Origin: Parabacteroides hominis
Lineage (GTDB): Bacteria > Bacteroidota > Bacteroidia > Bacteroidales > Tannerellaceae
Length of the DNA stretch: 64,000 nt
NCBI RefSeq assembly: GCF_014287585.1
Contig: NZ_JACOOJ010000007.1
Span: forward strand, 116,938-180,937
Direction of reading: 5' to 3'
Shown here: in pieces, positions 35,321 through 44,220 of the stretch
Layout: each line of letters begins with the position of its first letter
How positions within the stretch are numbered: position 1 is the stretch's first letter
The notes under the pieces: generated by a model
The model's input: the letters and a program-made list of their open reading frames with translations, nothing else
Told to the model about the DNA's origin: nothing
Databases searched by the model: none
Translations under genes and position numbers: made by a program

Positions 35321-36127
35321 TCATTTGCTTGCCTTCAACCCCCGAATAACGGAAGAGGTGAAGCCGGAGAGTTCCATTTCGTTCAGGCCCTTGATGGTGA
35401 TACCTCCCGGAGTTGTTACCTTATCGATTTCCATTTCAGGATTGCTTTTGTTTTCCAGTAAGAGGTCGACAGCTCCTTTCACCGTGTGGACTACGATTTC
35501 CTGTGCCTGTTTCGGGTAAAAACCTAATTCAACACCGCCTTCGATGGCAGCGCGGATATAGCGCAGGGCGAATGCAATCCCGCTGGAAGCCAGGGCCGTT
35601 CCGGCAGACATCAGTCGTTCCTCGACCAACATTGCATTACCCAATTCGTTGAAGATATTAATGATTAAGTCCGTTTGCTCCTTAGAAGCATTACGGGCAG
35701 CTACGAAAGTCATGCTGCTAAGCACTTCGATCGCCGTATTCGGCATGATACGGAAAATAGTCGGGGTAGCCAGGCAATCGTCGAACCCTGTATTTTTAGT
35801 CAGATAGGTGTTCAACAGATCGAATGTGATACCTGCGGCAACGGAAACGATTATCTGTTTGTCGTAGTCGAGTACACCTTTGATCTGGTCGATAATTTCC
35901 TCCACACGCCAGGGTTTTACGGCAATGACGATAATGTCGGCACCTTTGACCGCTTCTACATTGTCCAGAGACAGGACAAAATCAGGATTTGTATTCCTCA
36001 TCTTTTCCAGAGTCGCTTCTGATTGTGCCGTGCAAGTGATGTCGGATGCTTTAAACATATGACCTTTTGCTAATCCCCGTGCTATGGCACCGCCGATATT
36101 TCCGGCACCGATAATTGTGATCTTCAT
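35321..36127 (-). CDS. proC: Pyrroline-5-carboxylate reductase
   Basis: A 268-residue NAD(P)H-dependent enzyme that makes proline from P5C. The N-terminal Rossmann motif is IIGAGNIGGAIARGL (residues 4-18), IVIAVKPW lies near 70, and the C-terminal dimer domain has SSGIAFALRYIRAAIEGGVE and the signature TPGGITIKGLNEME near 240-253. With proB and proA elsewhere in the window it completes proline synthesis. It runs opposite to the proline catabolic gene, so synthesis and breakdown of proline lie tail to tail. Confidence 0.93.
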   Translation of the reverse strand: MKITIIGAGNIGGAIARGLAKGHMFKASDITCTAQSEATLEKMRNTNPDFVLSLDNVEAVKGADIIVIAVKPWRVEEIIDQIKGVLDYDKQIIVSVAAGITFDLLNTYLTKNTGFDDCLATPTIFRIMPNTAIEVLSSMTFVAARNASKEQTDLIINIFNELGNAMLVEERLMSAGTALASSGIAFALRYIRAAIEGGVELGFYPKQAQEIVVHTVKGAVDLLLENKSNPEMEIDKVTTPGGITIKGLNEMELSGFTSSVIRGLKASK

Positions 36128-36157
36128 GTTTTCTTATGTTACAGTTATTATGTCGGG

Positions 36158-36165
36158 CAAAGATA
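36158..36165 (-). promoter_or_regulatory. Candidate -7 element of proC
   Basis: TATCTTTG on the minus strand matches TAnnTTTG, about 30 bases upstream of the proC start. No clear -33 element is present. A small inverted repeat TTGAC (36189-36193) with GTCAA (36199-36203) sits just upstream. Confidence 0.5.
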
Positions 36166-36240
36166 CTACTTAAATTGACAACGGGACGTTGACATTTTGT
36201 CAAAATAATTGTCAATAATCCATTGTCTGTTGTCCATTGT

Positions 36241-36272
36241 TTTGTCTGTTGCCAATTAAAACAGTATCTTTG
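36241..36272 (+). promoter_or_regulatory. Promoter of the C1 peptidase gene
   Basis: TTTG at 36241-36244, a 20-base spacer and TATCTTTG at 36265-36272 form a perfect Bacteroidetes promoter 42 bases before the ATG. Confidence 0.85.
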
Positions 36273-36314
36273 CCCTTCAAAATTAATCTAATAACATAAT
36301 ATAAATAGATTTAC

Positions 36315-37532
36315 ATGAAAAAGACAATTATTGCGGTTGGTATGCTGTTCGCCATGACGATGTCTGCAACAATCCATGCACAAGAATCAGAGAAGAAAGA
36401 AAATGAAGAAGGGTTTGTTTTTACGACAGTAAAGGAGAATCCGATCACTTCGATTAAGAACCAGAATCGCGCCGGAACTTGTTGGTGTTATTCTACAATG
36501 GCATTCCTGGAATCGGAATTGCTCCGTATGGGAAAGGGTGAATATGATTTATCCGAAATGTTTACGGTTTACAACACTTATCTGGATCGTGCAGATGCAG
36601 CTGTGCGTACCCACGGAGATGTTTCCTTCTCGCAAGGCGGTTCTTTCTATGACGTGATTTACGGAATGGAGGCTTTCGGCCTGGTTCCGGAAGAAGAAAT
36701 GCGTCCGGGTGTGATGTATGGCGATACATTGAGCAACCATACCGAGCTTTCCGCCCTTACGGATGCAATGGTAGCAGCTGTAGCCAAAGGCAAACTGCGT
36801 AAATTGCAGTCAGACGAAAATAACGCCATGTTGTGGAAAAAAGCGGTTGCTGCCGTTCATGAAATTTATTTAGGCAAGGCTCCTGAGAAGTTTACTTATA
36901 AAGGCAAAGAATATACTCCGCAGTCTTTCTATAAGTCTACCGGTTTGAATCCTTCCGACTATGTGTCCCTGACTTCTTATACGCATCGTCCGTTCTATAC
37001 TCAATTTCCGATCGAAGTACAGGATAACTGGCGTCATGGGATGTCTTACAACTTGCCTATCGACGAATTGATGGATGTGTTCGACAATGCTATCAATACC
37101 GGCTATACGATTGCCTGGGGTTCTGACGTGAGCGAATCCGGCTTTACACGTGACGGTGTAGCCGTTATGCCTGACAATGACAAGGTTCAGGAACTGAGCG
37201 GTTCCGATATGGCCCATTGGTTGAAATTGAAACCGGAAGAAAAGAAACTGAATACAAAGCCTCAACCGCAGAAATGGTGCACGCAGGAAGAACGTCAGTT
37301 GGCTTATGACAACTACGAAACGACTGATGACCACGGCATGCAAATCTATGGTATCGCTAAAGACCAGGAAGGCAACGAATACTACATGGTAAAGAACTCT
37401 TGGGGTACTTCCAATAAGTACGAAGGCGTTTGGTATGCATCCAAAGCATTCGTCCGCTACAAAACCATGAACATCGTTGTTCACAAAGATGCGCTTCCTA
37501 AAGCAATCAAAGCTAAGTTGGGAATCAAGTAA
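36315..37532 (+). CDS. C1-family cysteine peptidase (bleomycin hydrolase/aminopeptidase C type)
   Basis: A 405-residue exported cysteine peptidase. A signal peptide covers residues 1-22 (ending IHAQ). The catalytic region NQNRAGTCWCYSTMAF places the oxyanion Gln at 50 and the nucleophile Cys at 56, as in papain-like enzymes. The catalytic His lies in DDHGMQIYGIAKD and the Asn in VKNSWGTS near the C-terminus. The order and spacing fit the peptidase C1B (PepC/bleomycin hydrolase) group, usually cytoplasmic in other bacteria but exported in Bacteroidales. It is a single transcription unit with its own promoter and terminator. Confidence 0.9.
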   Translation: MKKTIIAVGMLFAMTMSATIHAQESEKKENEEGFVFTTVKENPITSIKNQNRAGTCWCYSTMAFLESELLRMGKGEYDLSEMFTVYNTYLDRADAAVRTHGDVSFSQGGSFYDVIYGMEAFGLVPEEEMRPGVMYGDTLSNHTELSALTDAMVAAVAKGKLRKLQSDENNAMLWKKAVAAVHEIYLGKAPEKFTYKGKEYTPQSFYKSTGLNPSDYVSLTSYTHRPFYTQFPIEVQDNWRHGMSYNLPIDELMDVFDNAINTGYTIAWGSDVSESGFTRDGVAVMPDNDKVQELSGSDMAHWLKLKPEEKKLNTKPQPQKWCTQEERQLAYDNYETTDDHGMQIYGIAKDQEGNEYYMVKNSWGTSNKYEGVWYASKAFVRYKTMNIVVHKDALPKAIKAKLGIK

Positions 37533-37551
37533 ATTAAGAATTAAGAATTAA

Positions 37552-37590
37552 AAAAGAGGCCTCCGGTGGAAATCGGAGTGCCTCTTTTCT
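37552..37590. terminator. Bidirectional terminator after the C1 peptidase gene
   Basis: AAAAGAGGC at 37552-37560 pairs with GCCTCTTTT at 37580-37588, with TCCG/CGGA extending the stem inside. A- and T-runs on both sides let it serve the peptidase gene and the converging lipoprotein gene. Confidence 0.9.
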
Positions 37591-37624
37591 ATTTATACAA
37601 AGATGTGCTGTGAAGATGTATCAA

Positions 37625-38194
37625 TTATTGTACGAGTTTTAGCGTATAATTAAGGTCGGAGGCGGCTTTTTGTAAGTCCTGATTCAACATTGTCAGGCTA
37701 TCCCCTTCTGCCTGGAAATAAAATACCATGCTGCCATCACTCGGAATCAGTTCATATACGACTGCGCTTGCATCGGAGGGAGTTCCTTTTTTCACCAAGC
37801 GTTTACCGGTGGAAGTAAATGTCTGGTCTTTGCCGTTTTCGGCTTCCAGGTAAGTGGCATCCAGTTCGTAAACACCGTCGTTACTATCTTGCTGATAGAA
37901 CAAAGTCAGGTCGTAGACGATACCGGGACCGTCGGCTGCCGGAATAGTTCCCTTATATTTTTTCTGTACGACTGCTCCCTTTTTCGGGTCCAGCTTCAAA
38001 GAGTCGCGCATATTGATCGGCTTTGCCGGTTTAGCCTTAACTACCGGCAACTCCGGCAAAGAAGGAGCGTCAGGAGCTGCTTCGGCGACGGCAATACTTT
38101 CTTCTTCAACTAACACGGGAGCGTCTTTTGCTGCCTTCCCGCTACATGCAGCCAAAAATGCCAGTGCTGCTACTGCGATAAAATACTTTTTCAT
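37625..38194 (-). CDS. NlpE-like lipoprotein lacking the Cys motif
   Basis: A 189-residue lipoprotein with signal MKKYFIAVAALAFLAAC and lipidation at Cys17. After a flexible Ala/Pro/Glu linker (about 20-60) comes a domain similar to the NlpE N-terminal lipocalin-like fold: KYKGTIPAADGPGIVYDLTL, FTSTGKRLVKKGTPSD, and a C-terminal DSLTMLNQD. In E. coli NlpE this region holds a CxxC-type pair near ADCEG; here the equivalent positions are Ala and Gly, so metal or redox sensing through those residues is not expected. Role in the envelope unknown. Confidence 0.8.
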   Translation of the reverse strand: MKKYFIAVAALAFLAACSGKAAKDAPVLVEEESIAVAEAAPDAPSLPELPVVKAKPAKPINMRDSLKLDPKKGAVVQKKYKGTIPAADGPGIVYDLTLFYQQDSNDGVYELDATYLEAENGKDQTFTSTGKRLVKKGTPSDASAVVYELIPSDGSMVFYFQAEGDSLTMLNQDLQKAASDLNYTLKLVQ

Positions 38195-38240
38195 TTTGTG
38201 CTTTTTATTTAGAGATTTAGTGACTTTTGGAGATATAACA

Positions 38241-38280
38241 AAAAAACCCCTGCATTTTGTTTTTGCAGAGGGCCTTTTTA
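38241..38280 (-). terminator. Terminator of the MscS-like gene
   Basis: On the minus strand GGCCCTCTGC pairs imperfectly with GCAGGGG and is followed by a T-run (A-run at 38239-38246 on the plus strand). It lies 24 bases after the MscS stop. Confidence 0.8.
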
Positions 38281-38303
38281 ACTATTTCAGATAAAAAGAA
38301 CTT

Positions 38304-40157
38304 TTATTTACTTTTCAGGTAGTCTTCCGGGATCGTGATGGCGCTTCCGTCACGTCCGGCAAAGTAGTGTGGCGACATGATCTCTACGCCTGCCTCGTTA
38401 AAGATGTCCTGGATGTTTTGGTGTAAATCGGAAGTGATTTGCGCCAGTTGGTCGGCATCTTTAATGTAAGCATTGATTTGATAACAAGGATAGTAATCCT
38501 GAAGTTCAGTTTCCAGGACAAACGGTTTCGGATGTTTCAGGACTCCGGGTGTGTTGCGTGCCGCGTTGATCAGCAGTTGGTGAACCTGCCGCCAGGGGAC
38601 ATCGTAGCCGATCGTGACCGTGGTATGGATGATCAGCCCGAACTGGCGTGCCGAAGCACTGTAGTTGACCGTATGGGACGACATGATAAAAGCATTCGGT
38701 ATCGTCACGACTTCGTTTTTGGGAGTACGCAAGCGGGTGACGAAAGGAGTCTTCTCGATCACGTTACCGGTCGTATCGTTCAACTTGATGCGGTCGCCGA
38801 GCTTGAAGGGACGCATATAAGTGATGACAAGCCCGGCAATGATATTCCCGATCACCGTACTGGAACCGAGCGAGATAATCAGGCCGACAAATACCGAAAT
38901 CCCCTGAAACACGCCGGAATTAGAGCCCGGCAGATAGGGATAAATCATCGCGATCATGAAAGCATAGAGCAGAAAGCGGATGATATTGAATGTCGGCTGC
39001 GCCCAATCCGGATAGAACCCGGTGATCTTCAGTTTCTCATTCTCGATCTCATTGGCGATATACTGGATGCCTTTGATGATATACTTGATACAATACCAGA
39101 TCACCAGGATAATGAACAGGTTCGGTATGTATTCCACGATCGACTTCAGCACCATCTTGATCGGTTCCATGATATAGAGGAAGATTTTCAGCGCCAGCTT
39201 TTCCGTCTGCGGGAAGATGGCGAACAGCATCGGGACGCTGAACATCAACTGTATCAGCAGCACGATGTACCGCAGGAGGTTGCTGAAGAAGATCAGTATC
39301 CGTCCCTGCCGATGCGTGTTCAGGAACTCGTAGTCGCGGATGATGATCGGTTTCAGCCGTTGCTGCTTGAAACGTATGATCTGTCGGCGCAGCTTGCGGA
39401 ACAGGATATTCGTCAACCGGAACAGCAGGTATTGTACCGCCAGCACCAGCATGAACAAAGCCGCCCGCTTGGCTACCTGCAACAAACTGTGTTCCTCTTT
39501 CAGGTCCTTGATCTTGGCGGCCAGGATAGGCGCATACTGTTCGGCCAGTTCCCGCCGTGACGTGCCTTGCCAGAGCGCATCCTGGTCGGTGATGCTGACG
39601 ATTACCTTGTTACCGTACATGATATCTATGTAGTATTCGCTTTCCAGCGTGTGGACGGAGTCACGGTGCAGGCTTCTGTCCTTGCCGATCTTCATCAGGA
39701 TATCGTTGATCATATCCGCACGGTCGAGGGCAGAATGCCCGCCTCTCTTTGCATAGAGCGTGAACAGCGTGTCGCCGCCCACCAGGACGGGGACACCCGG
39801 AGTGAGCGCACGCAACGAATCGATGCTGCGGCGTTGTTCGGCTCTTTTCAGCGAGTCGGTCGTCTGGTTCAGGTTACGGACATCGTCAAGTTCCGTGCGG
39901 AGAACGATCTCGTTCAGCTTCATCTCCTGCAACTGGAGTGCCATCTCCTGGATGCGGATCGAATCCTGCCTGTGCCGTTCTTCGACGGTCAGCGTGTCGG
40001 CAGCGGCAACCGGAAGAGAATCGGGCTGAGGCTCGCTGATCGCAGTCTGGATCAGTTGTTCCGCTTTCTCGATCAATTGAGCCTTAGCCTGGAAACTGGT
40101 GGCAAATATCCCGATAAAGATCAGGAAATAAACCGGTAATTGTTTCATGTCGAACAT
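38304..40157 (-). CDS. MscS-family mechanosensitive channel, large form
   Basis: A 617-residue inner-membrane channel. A signal peptide (residues 1-27, ending AKAQ) leads to a periplasmic helical domain (about 28-220). About five hydrophobic segments follow between 225 and 420, and the pore/MscS beta domain has GISVFVGLIISLGSSTVIGN and ITYMRPFKLGDRIKLNDTTG (about 428-470), then TRLRTPKNEVVTIPNAF. It would open under membrane tension to release solutes. It follows the DPP-IV gene by 20 bases and may be co-transcribed with it. An internal ATG at 40148 (MKQLP) is an alternative start. Confidence 0.88.
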   Translation of the reverse strand: MFDMKQLPVYFLIFIGIFATSFQAKAQLIEKAEQLIQTAISEPQPDSLPVAAADTLTVEERHRQDSIRIQEMALQLQEMKLNEIVLRTELDDVRNLNQTTDSLKRAEQRRSIDSLRALTPGVPVLVGGDTLFTLYAKRGGHSALDRADMINDILMKIGKDRSLHRDSVHTLESEYYIDIMYGNKVIVSITDQDALWQGTSRRELAEQYAPILAAKIKDLKEEHSLLQVAKRAALFMLVLAVQYLLFRLTNILFRKLRRQIIRFKQQRLKPIIIRDYEFLNTHRQGRILIFFSNLLRYIVLLIQLMFSVPMLFAIFPQTEKLALKIFLYIMEPIKMVLKSIVEYIPNLFIILVIWYCIKYIIKGIQYIANEIENEKLKITGFYPDWAQPTFNIIRFLLYAFMIAMIYPYLPGSNSGVFQGISVFVGLIISLGSSTVIGNIIAGLVITYMRPFKLGDRIKLNDTTGNVIEKTPFVTRLRTPKNEVVTIPNAFIMSSHTVNYSASARQFGLIIHTTVTIGYDVPWRQVHQLLINAARNTPGVLKHPKPFVLETELQDYYPCYQINAYIKDADQLAQITSDLHQNIQDIFNEAGVEIMSPHYFAGRDGSAITIPEDYLKSK

Positions 40158-40177
40158 CTGTTAGGTATCCTGTTTCA

Positions 40178-42487
40178 TCATTTACCACCGGCGGGCAGGT
40201 GGTCCAGCCAGTATTTAGCCATCGTCATCCGCAAGTGCAAGGTCGTGCCCGGACGTTCGTAAATGCCGTGGCTGCGCATCGGGTAGCTGACCTGGCTGAA
40301 CATCTTGCCATGTTTCACCAGCTCGTCGACCAGCATCTCGCAGTTCTGATAATGGACGTTGTCGTCGCCCGTCCCGTGTATCAGGAGCAGGTTCCCTTTC
40401 AGGCCGGATGCGTATGTGATCGGAGAACCTTTGCGGTAACCTTCCGGGTTGTTCTGCGGCGTGTTCATATACCGTTCCTGGTAGATCGTGTCGTAGGTAC
40501 GCTGGTCGGCAACGAAAGCGATGGCGATACCCGTGTGGAAGACTTCCGGATAGCGGAACATGGAGTTCAGCGTCTGGCTTCCGCCACCGCTCCATCCGGT
40601 AATGCCGATACGGTCCGCGTCGATAAACGGGTAACGGCGTGCCATATCCTGGATGCCTCGTGCCTGGTCTTCGGATGCGAATGTGCCGACTTCGCCGTAG
40701 ATGCATTTGCGCCATTCACGGCCGCGCGGCGTATTGGCTCCCCGGTTGTCGATGCTGACCACGATATATCCGAGGTTGGCGACATACTGGTTCCAGAGGT
40801 CGCCACCGCCCCATACGTCCTGTACGGTCGAACTCGCCGGTTCGCCATAGACCTCTATGATAACGGGGTATTTCTTTGCCGGATCGAAATTGACCGGTTT
40901 GATCATCCAGGCATCCAGTTCGAGGTCGCCGGAGGTCACTTTGACGAACTCTTTCGGGTTCAGTCCCAGCGCGGCATATTGTTCGCGTGCTTTTGCATTG
41001 TCCTCTATCACCCGTACGGATTGATGTTTGGGGAAGGAAACCATGTCGATCACTGAAGGAGTCGCCGCATTGCTATAGGTGTGGACTGCCCATTTCCCGG
41101 TAGGCGACATATTATAACGATGCTGTCCCGGCTGGTCCGCCGGACTGAGGCGTTTCACTTCTCCTCCTCCGAAAAGCTCGGCGCTATAGAGGTAACGTTG
41201 GGTATAGTTTTCCGGTGAAGCGATAAAATACACCAATCCCTTCTGAAGGTCCGTCCCTACCGGCGAGATATAATCGAAGTTACCCTTCGTGATAGGAATG
41301 ATTTCTTTTCCGTCCCGGCTGATGCGATAGAGGTGGCGCCATCCGTCGCGTTCGCTCTCCCAAGTGAACCAGGTGTTATCCTTCAGCCATTGGATATTGT
41401 CGTTCGTGTCCAGCCATGCCGCATCGGTGTCGGTGAAGATATTTTGAGGCGTAGCACTGCCGATGCGGGCGATCCAGACTTTGTTCGTATTCTGCGGACG
41501 GTTCATTTGCTGGATAAACAGTTCGTTGCTTCCGGGGATAAACTCCATGCGGGGAATGTAGTTGTTGCGCGGATCACCCGGAATCCCGATCCAGGTGGTC
41601 GCTCCCCCGGCTGCCGGAAGATAGCCGACCTTGACCGCCGAGTTCGTGCAACCTGCCTTCGGATATGGGAAATGCAGGATCGTCGGGTAGATGGAATCCA
41701 CGTTATTGATGATGTCGAACACACCCGTCCCTTTCGTGTCGCTCTGCCAGTAGGCGATATACTGTCCGTCCGGGCTCCAGCGGAAACCGTCGCGGCAGGC
41801 GAATTCTTCTTCATATACCCAATCGAATGTACCGTTCACGATCGTCTGGCTCCCGTCATGCGTCAGCTGCGTGATCTGGCCGGAGGCAACATCTTCTACA
41901 TATATATTATTATTCGAGACGAAAGCCACGCGTGTCCCGTCAGGCGAGAATTTGGCAAACATCATCGACGATTCGGGCAATCCCTTCCCTAACTGGCGCA
42001 AAGTCCCGTCTTTCAGAGTCAACACCCAGTAGTCGCCCCGCGTGTCGTAACGCCATACCCGTTTCGTATTGTTATAGATCAAAACCTTCCCGTTGTCGGC
42101 GCTCCAGGAGATGCTGCGGATGGCAATCGGTTTTCCAGTCTCTTTGTCGATAAACATGGAGGAGGGAATGATGACTTCCCGTCGGTTATCTTTGGCGCGG
42201 TAGGCGACAATGTCCATGCCGCCGGTCCCGGCGTTCGGTTCCATCCGGCTGTAGCGTTCGCCATCCTTCATCCACGTCATGGCGCCGATCCCTTTTGTCT
42301 GCACCAGCCGTCCTCCGATGACATCTTCGAGGTGGAATTTGCCCTTTGCCGCGGTCGCTTCGCTCTGTGTAAACGGATCGCCGTCCGTCTCCGTCCGGTT
42401 TTCCCACGGCATGATTACCTGTGCCAAGCTTACGTTTCCGGCCAGCAGGATGCACGCTACCGGAAGAATGAGTTTGTTTAGTTTCAT
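40178..42487 (-). CDS. Dipeptidyl-peptidase IV (S9 prolyl oligopeptidase family)
   Basis: A 769-residue exported serine peptidase that removes X-Pro dipeptides from peptide N-termini in the periplasm. A signal peptide spans residues 1-22 (AGNVSLAQ). The DPPIV N-terminal beta-propeller covers about 90-490 (WVYEEEFACRDGFRWSPDG contains the Glu motif that binds the substrate amino terminus). The alpha/beta hydrolase domain carries Ser633 in GWSGGGS, Asp708 in HGTGDDNVHY and His740 in SHGIYERPG. The nucleophile elbow is GWSGG rather than the usual GWSYG. Length and order are normal. Confidence 0.93.
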   Translation of the reverse strand: MKLNKLILPVACILLAGNVSLAQVIMPWENRTETDGDPFTQSEATAAKGKFHLEDVIGGRLVQTKGIGAMTWMKDGERYSRMEPNAGTGGMDIVAYRAKDNRREVIIPSSMFIDKETGKPIAIRSISWSADNGKVLIYNNTKRVWRYDTRGDYWVLTLKDGTLRQLGKGLPESSMMFAKFSPDGTRVAFVSNNNIYVEDVASGQITQLTHDGSQTIVNGTFDWVYEEEFACRDGFRWSPDGQYIAYWQSDTKGTGVFDIINNVDSIYPTILHFPYPKAGCTNSAVKVGYLPAAGGATTWIGIPGDPRNNYIPRMEFIPGSNELFIQQMNRPQNTNKVWIARIGSATPQNIFTDTDAAWLDTNDNIQWLKDNTWFTWESERDGWRHLYRISRDGKEIIPITKGNFDYISPVGTDLQKGLVYFIASPENYTQRYLYSAELFGGGEVKRLSPADQPGQHRYNMSPTGKWAVHTYSNAATPSVIDMVSFPKHQSVRVIEDNAKAREQYAALGLNPKEFVKVTSGDLELDAWMIKPVNFDPAKKYPVIIEVYGEPASSTVQDVWGGGDLWNQYVANLGYIVVSIDNRGANTPRGREWRKCIYGEVGTFASEDQARGIQDMARRYPFIDADRIGITGWSGGGSQTLNSMFRYPEVFHTGIAIAFVADQRTYDTIYQERYMNTPQNNPEGYRKGSPITYASGLKGNLLLIHGTGDDNVHYQNCEMLVDELVKHGKMFSQVSYPMRSHGIYERPGTTLHLRMTMAKYWLDHLPAGGK

Positions 42488-42516
42488 ATATATTAGTTTT
42501 AATAATTAGCTGCCTG

Positions 42517-42548
42517 CAAAGAACGGAATGTTTTGTGAGATGAACAAA
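42517..42548 (-). promoter_or_regulatory. Promoter of the DPP-IV gene
   Basis: On the minus strand TTTG (42545-42548), a 20-base spacer and GTTCTTTG (42517-42524) give a near-consensus Bacteroidetes promoter. Confidence 0.7.
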
Positions 42549-42629
42549 AGAAATGAAAAAGTAAATGGACGTTTTTTTAGAAATCGTTAAATTGCAAAAC
42601 TTTTAGTGGAAAAATAAAAAACGGCTGTT

Positions 42630-43904
42630 ATGTTTGGAAAGATAATGAACAAAATATTAGGAGGAAAGCACGAACCTGCTTCGGATGAGGGCAAGAGGCT
42701 TCTCCAGAATCAGGAATCGAAGGGCCAAAGCGCAGATCCCCTGGTTGAAACGTGTGATGACTGGAAAAGAAGATATAAAGACTTGGAAAAGGCATATAAT
42801 GAAGAAAAGGCAAAAAATGAAGATTATTGCCGGAAGCATTCGGAACTCCTCGATAGAAACAAAGAGTTGGAGAGCATAAAAGAACAATATGAAAGCCAGA
42901 GAAAAAAAGGAAAGAAAACGAAGGAGTCTCTCTGCCGGGAAATAGAATCGTTGCAGAATGAATTATCCTTGTTGAAGAAGGAGTCGGAAAAAAAGGAGAT
43001 GGCTATTCGCCTGTTGAAAATAAAGAATAGGATTTCTTCCCGGATGAATATTCATCTTAAGAGACGGCTTGCTGTCTACCGCTCCTTGCATGAAGGCGAA
43101 AATGATGTTTTCAACACTGTGCTCGGCATTGTCAGGGAACTCGAAAACGCGTTCCAGGCCACATTCGAATTTACCGAGCCCAGTTTGGAGGTTATGGCGA
43201 GGTTGTTCAGGGAAGAAAAGGCTAACCTGGTAAATATGCGTGAGGAAGCCAAGCGCATGGACGAAATGCTTGATGTGAAGCGTAAAAACGCTGAGAGGGC
43301 TCAACGGAGGCTGAAGAAAGAAGAATTGAAGCTGGAAAGTGAAAAAGAAACGGTAGAAAAAATGTACCCCCAATTCAAATATTTGGTAAGGAACCGGAAA
43401 TCAGTCATGGCCCAGTACCACTATCTGAAAAAATGTGAAGTGAAACTGAAGAGCAAGGGCAGTGAAAAAATAATGGATGACTTTGAGAAGCTGAGGAGCC
43501 TGCAATTCAAATACGACCAGCGGGAAAGTCGGTTGAAGGAAAAGATGAAGTCGTTGAAACGCGAAGAGAAATGGTTGCAGAGCGAGTTGGCCGAGATGGA
43601 CAGGCAGAAAGGCCGGTTGATGAATGAAAATGTCGAAGTCCAACGCCAACTCTACGCCGAGATCGAAAAGAATGAACAGGTCCTCTTCATCATCCGCTCT
43701 CTGAACAGTATGAACCATTTGTATGAAAAAATAACGGAGGAACTGGTTGCTTCTGTCCGCGGCGAGAAAACCCGTCGCATCGTCTCTTCTTTCCTAAAAG
43801 GAGAAAGCATCTACGAGATTGCACAAAAAGAAGAAAAATCCGCCACTTCCGTGCAGCGGATGGTCCTTCTGGCCATAAATGCTTCAAGAAAAGCGTGTAG
43901 ATAA
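42630..43904 (+). CDS. Long coiled-coil protein with C-terminal helix-turn-helix
   Basis: A 424-residue cytoplasmic protein of no family I recognise. From about residue 40 to 370 it is rich in Lys, Glu, Leu and Arg with few breaks (one near 145-200 with hydrophobic GIVRELENAFQATFEF), predicting long coiled coils. The last about 45 residues (RRIVSSFLKGESIYEIAQKE, then SATSVQRMVLLAINA) look like a helix-turn-helix of the sigma-70 region 4 or LuxR kind. It could be a DNA-tethered structural or regulatory protein. There is no signal peptide. No clear promoter is seen upstream. Confidence 0.7.
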   Translation: MFGKIMNKILGGKHEPASDEGKRLLQNQESKGQSADPLVETCDDWKRRYKDLEKAYNEEKAKNEDYCRKHSELLDRNKELESIKEQYESQRKKGKKTKESLCREIESLQNELSLLKKESEKKEMAIRLLKIKNRISSRMNIHLKRRLAVYRSLHEGENDVFNTVLGIVRELENAFQATFEFTEPSLEVMARLFREEKANLVNMREEAKRMDEMLDVKRKNAERAQRRLKKEELKLESEKETVEKMYPQFKYLVRNRKSVMAQYHYLKKCEVKLKSKGSEKIMDDFEKLRSLQFKYDQRESRLKEKMKSLKREEKWLQSELAEMDRQKGRLMNENVEVQRQLYAEIEKNEQVLFIIRSLNSMNHLYEKITEELVASVRGEKTRRIVSSFLKGESIYEIAQKEEKSATSVQRMVLLAINASRKACR

Positions 43905-43906
43905 TC

Positions 43907-44131
43907 CTACAATTCCCCCGGTCTTCCCTCCTCGTCGCCTAACGGAGGAGTGGGTGTCGGCGTATTGTCGCCCTTACCTGTGCTGCCACCCTTTCCGGCT
44001 CCGAGACGTTGGGAGACGCTGACGCGGTAGTGGTCGATACGGGTGTTCCAGTGGGTGATCAGGTTCTGAAATAAAGTGTACGTGGTCGGAGTATGGGATG
44101 GAGCTGTACAAAACTCCGTTTTTTTGTGCAT
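43907..44131 (-). pseudogene. C-terminal remnant of a DUF6261-type protein
   Basis: The minus strand encodes 74 residues; the last about 60 (HYRVSVSQRLGAGKGG, a TGKGDNTPTPTPP linker and a GRPGEL end) resemble from memory the C-terminal tail of longer Bacteroidales proteins annotated DUF6261. The body of such a protein is missing: upstream lie the AT-rich leader and start of the GH78 gene. It is most likely a decayed fragment. No promoter is visible. Confidence 0.5.
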
Positions 44132-44220
44132 TTTTCAAAAGAAAAATGTCAGATATATGAAGGGATGAATCTCTTGCTCATTCTATCTTTATCCCCGAAT
44201 CACAAAAAAAGAAAAATACC

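Noticed and set aside
38439..39560. 373-codon plus-strand frame opposite the MscS-like gene
   Set aside because: Its composition (Asp, His, Gln, Arg-rich) and full overlap with the MscS coding sequence mark it as a by-product of codon usage on the other strand.
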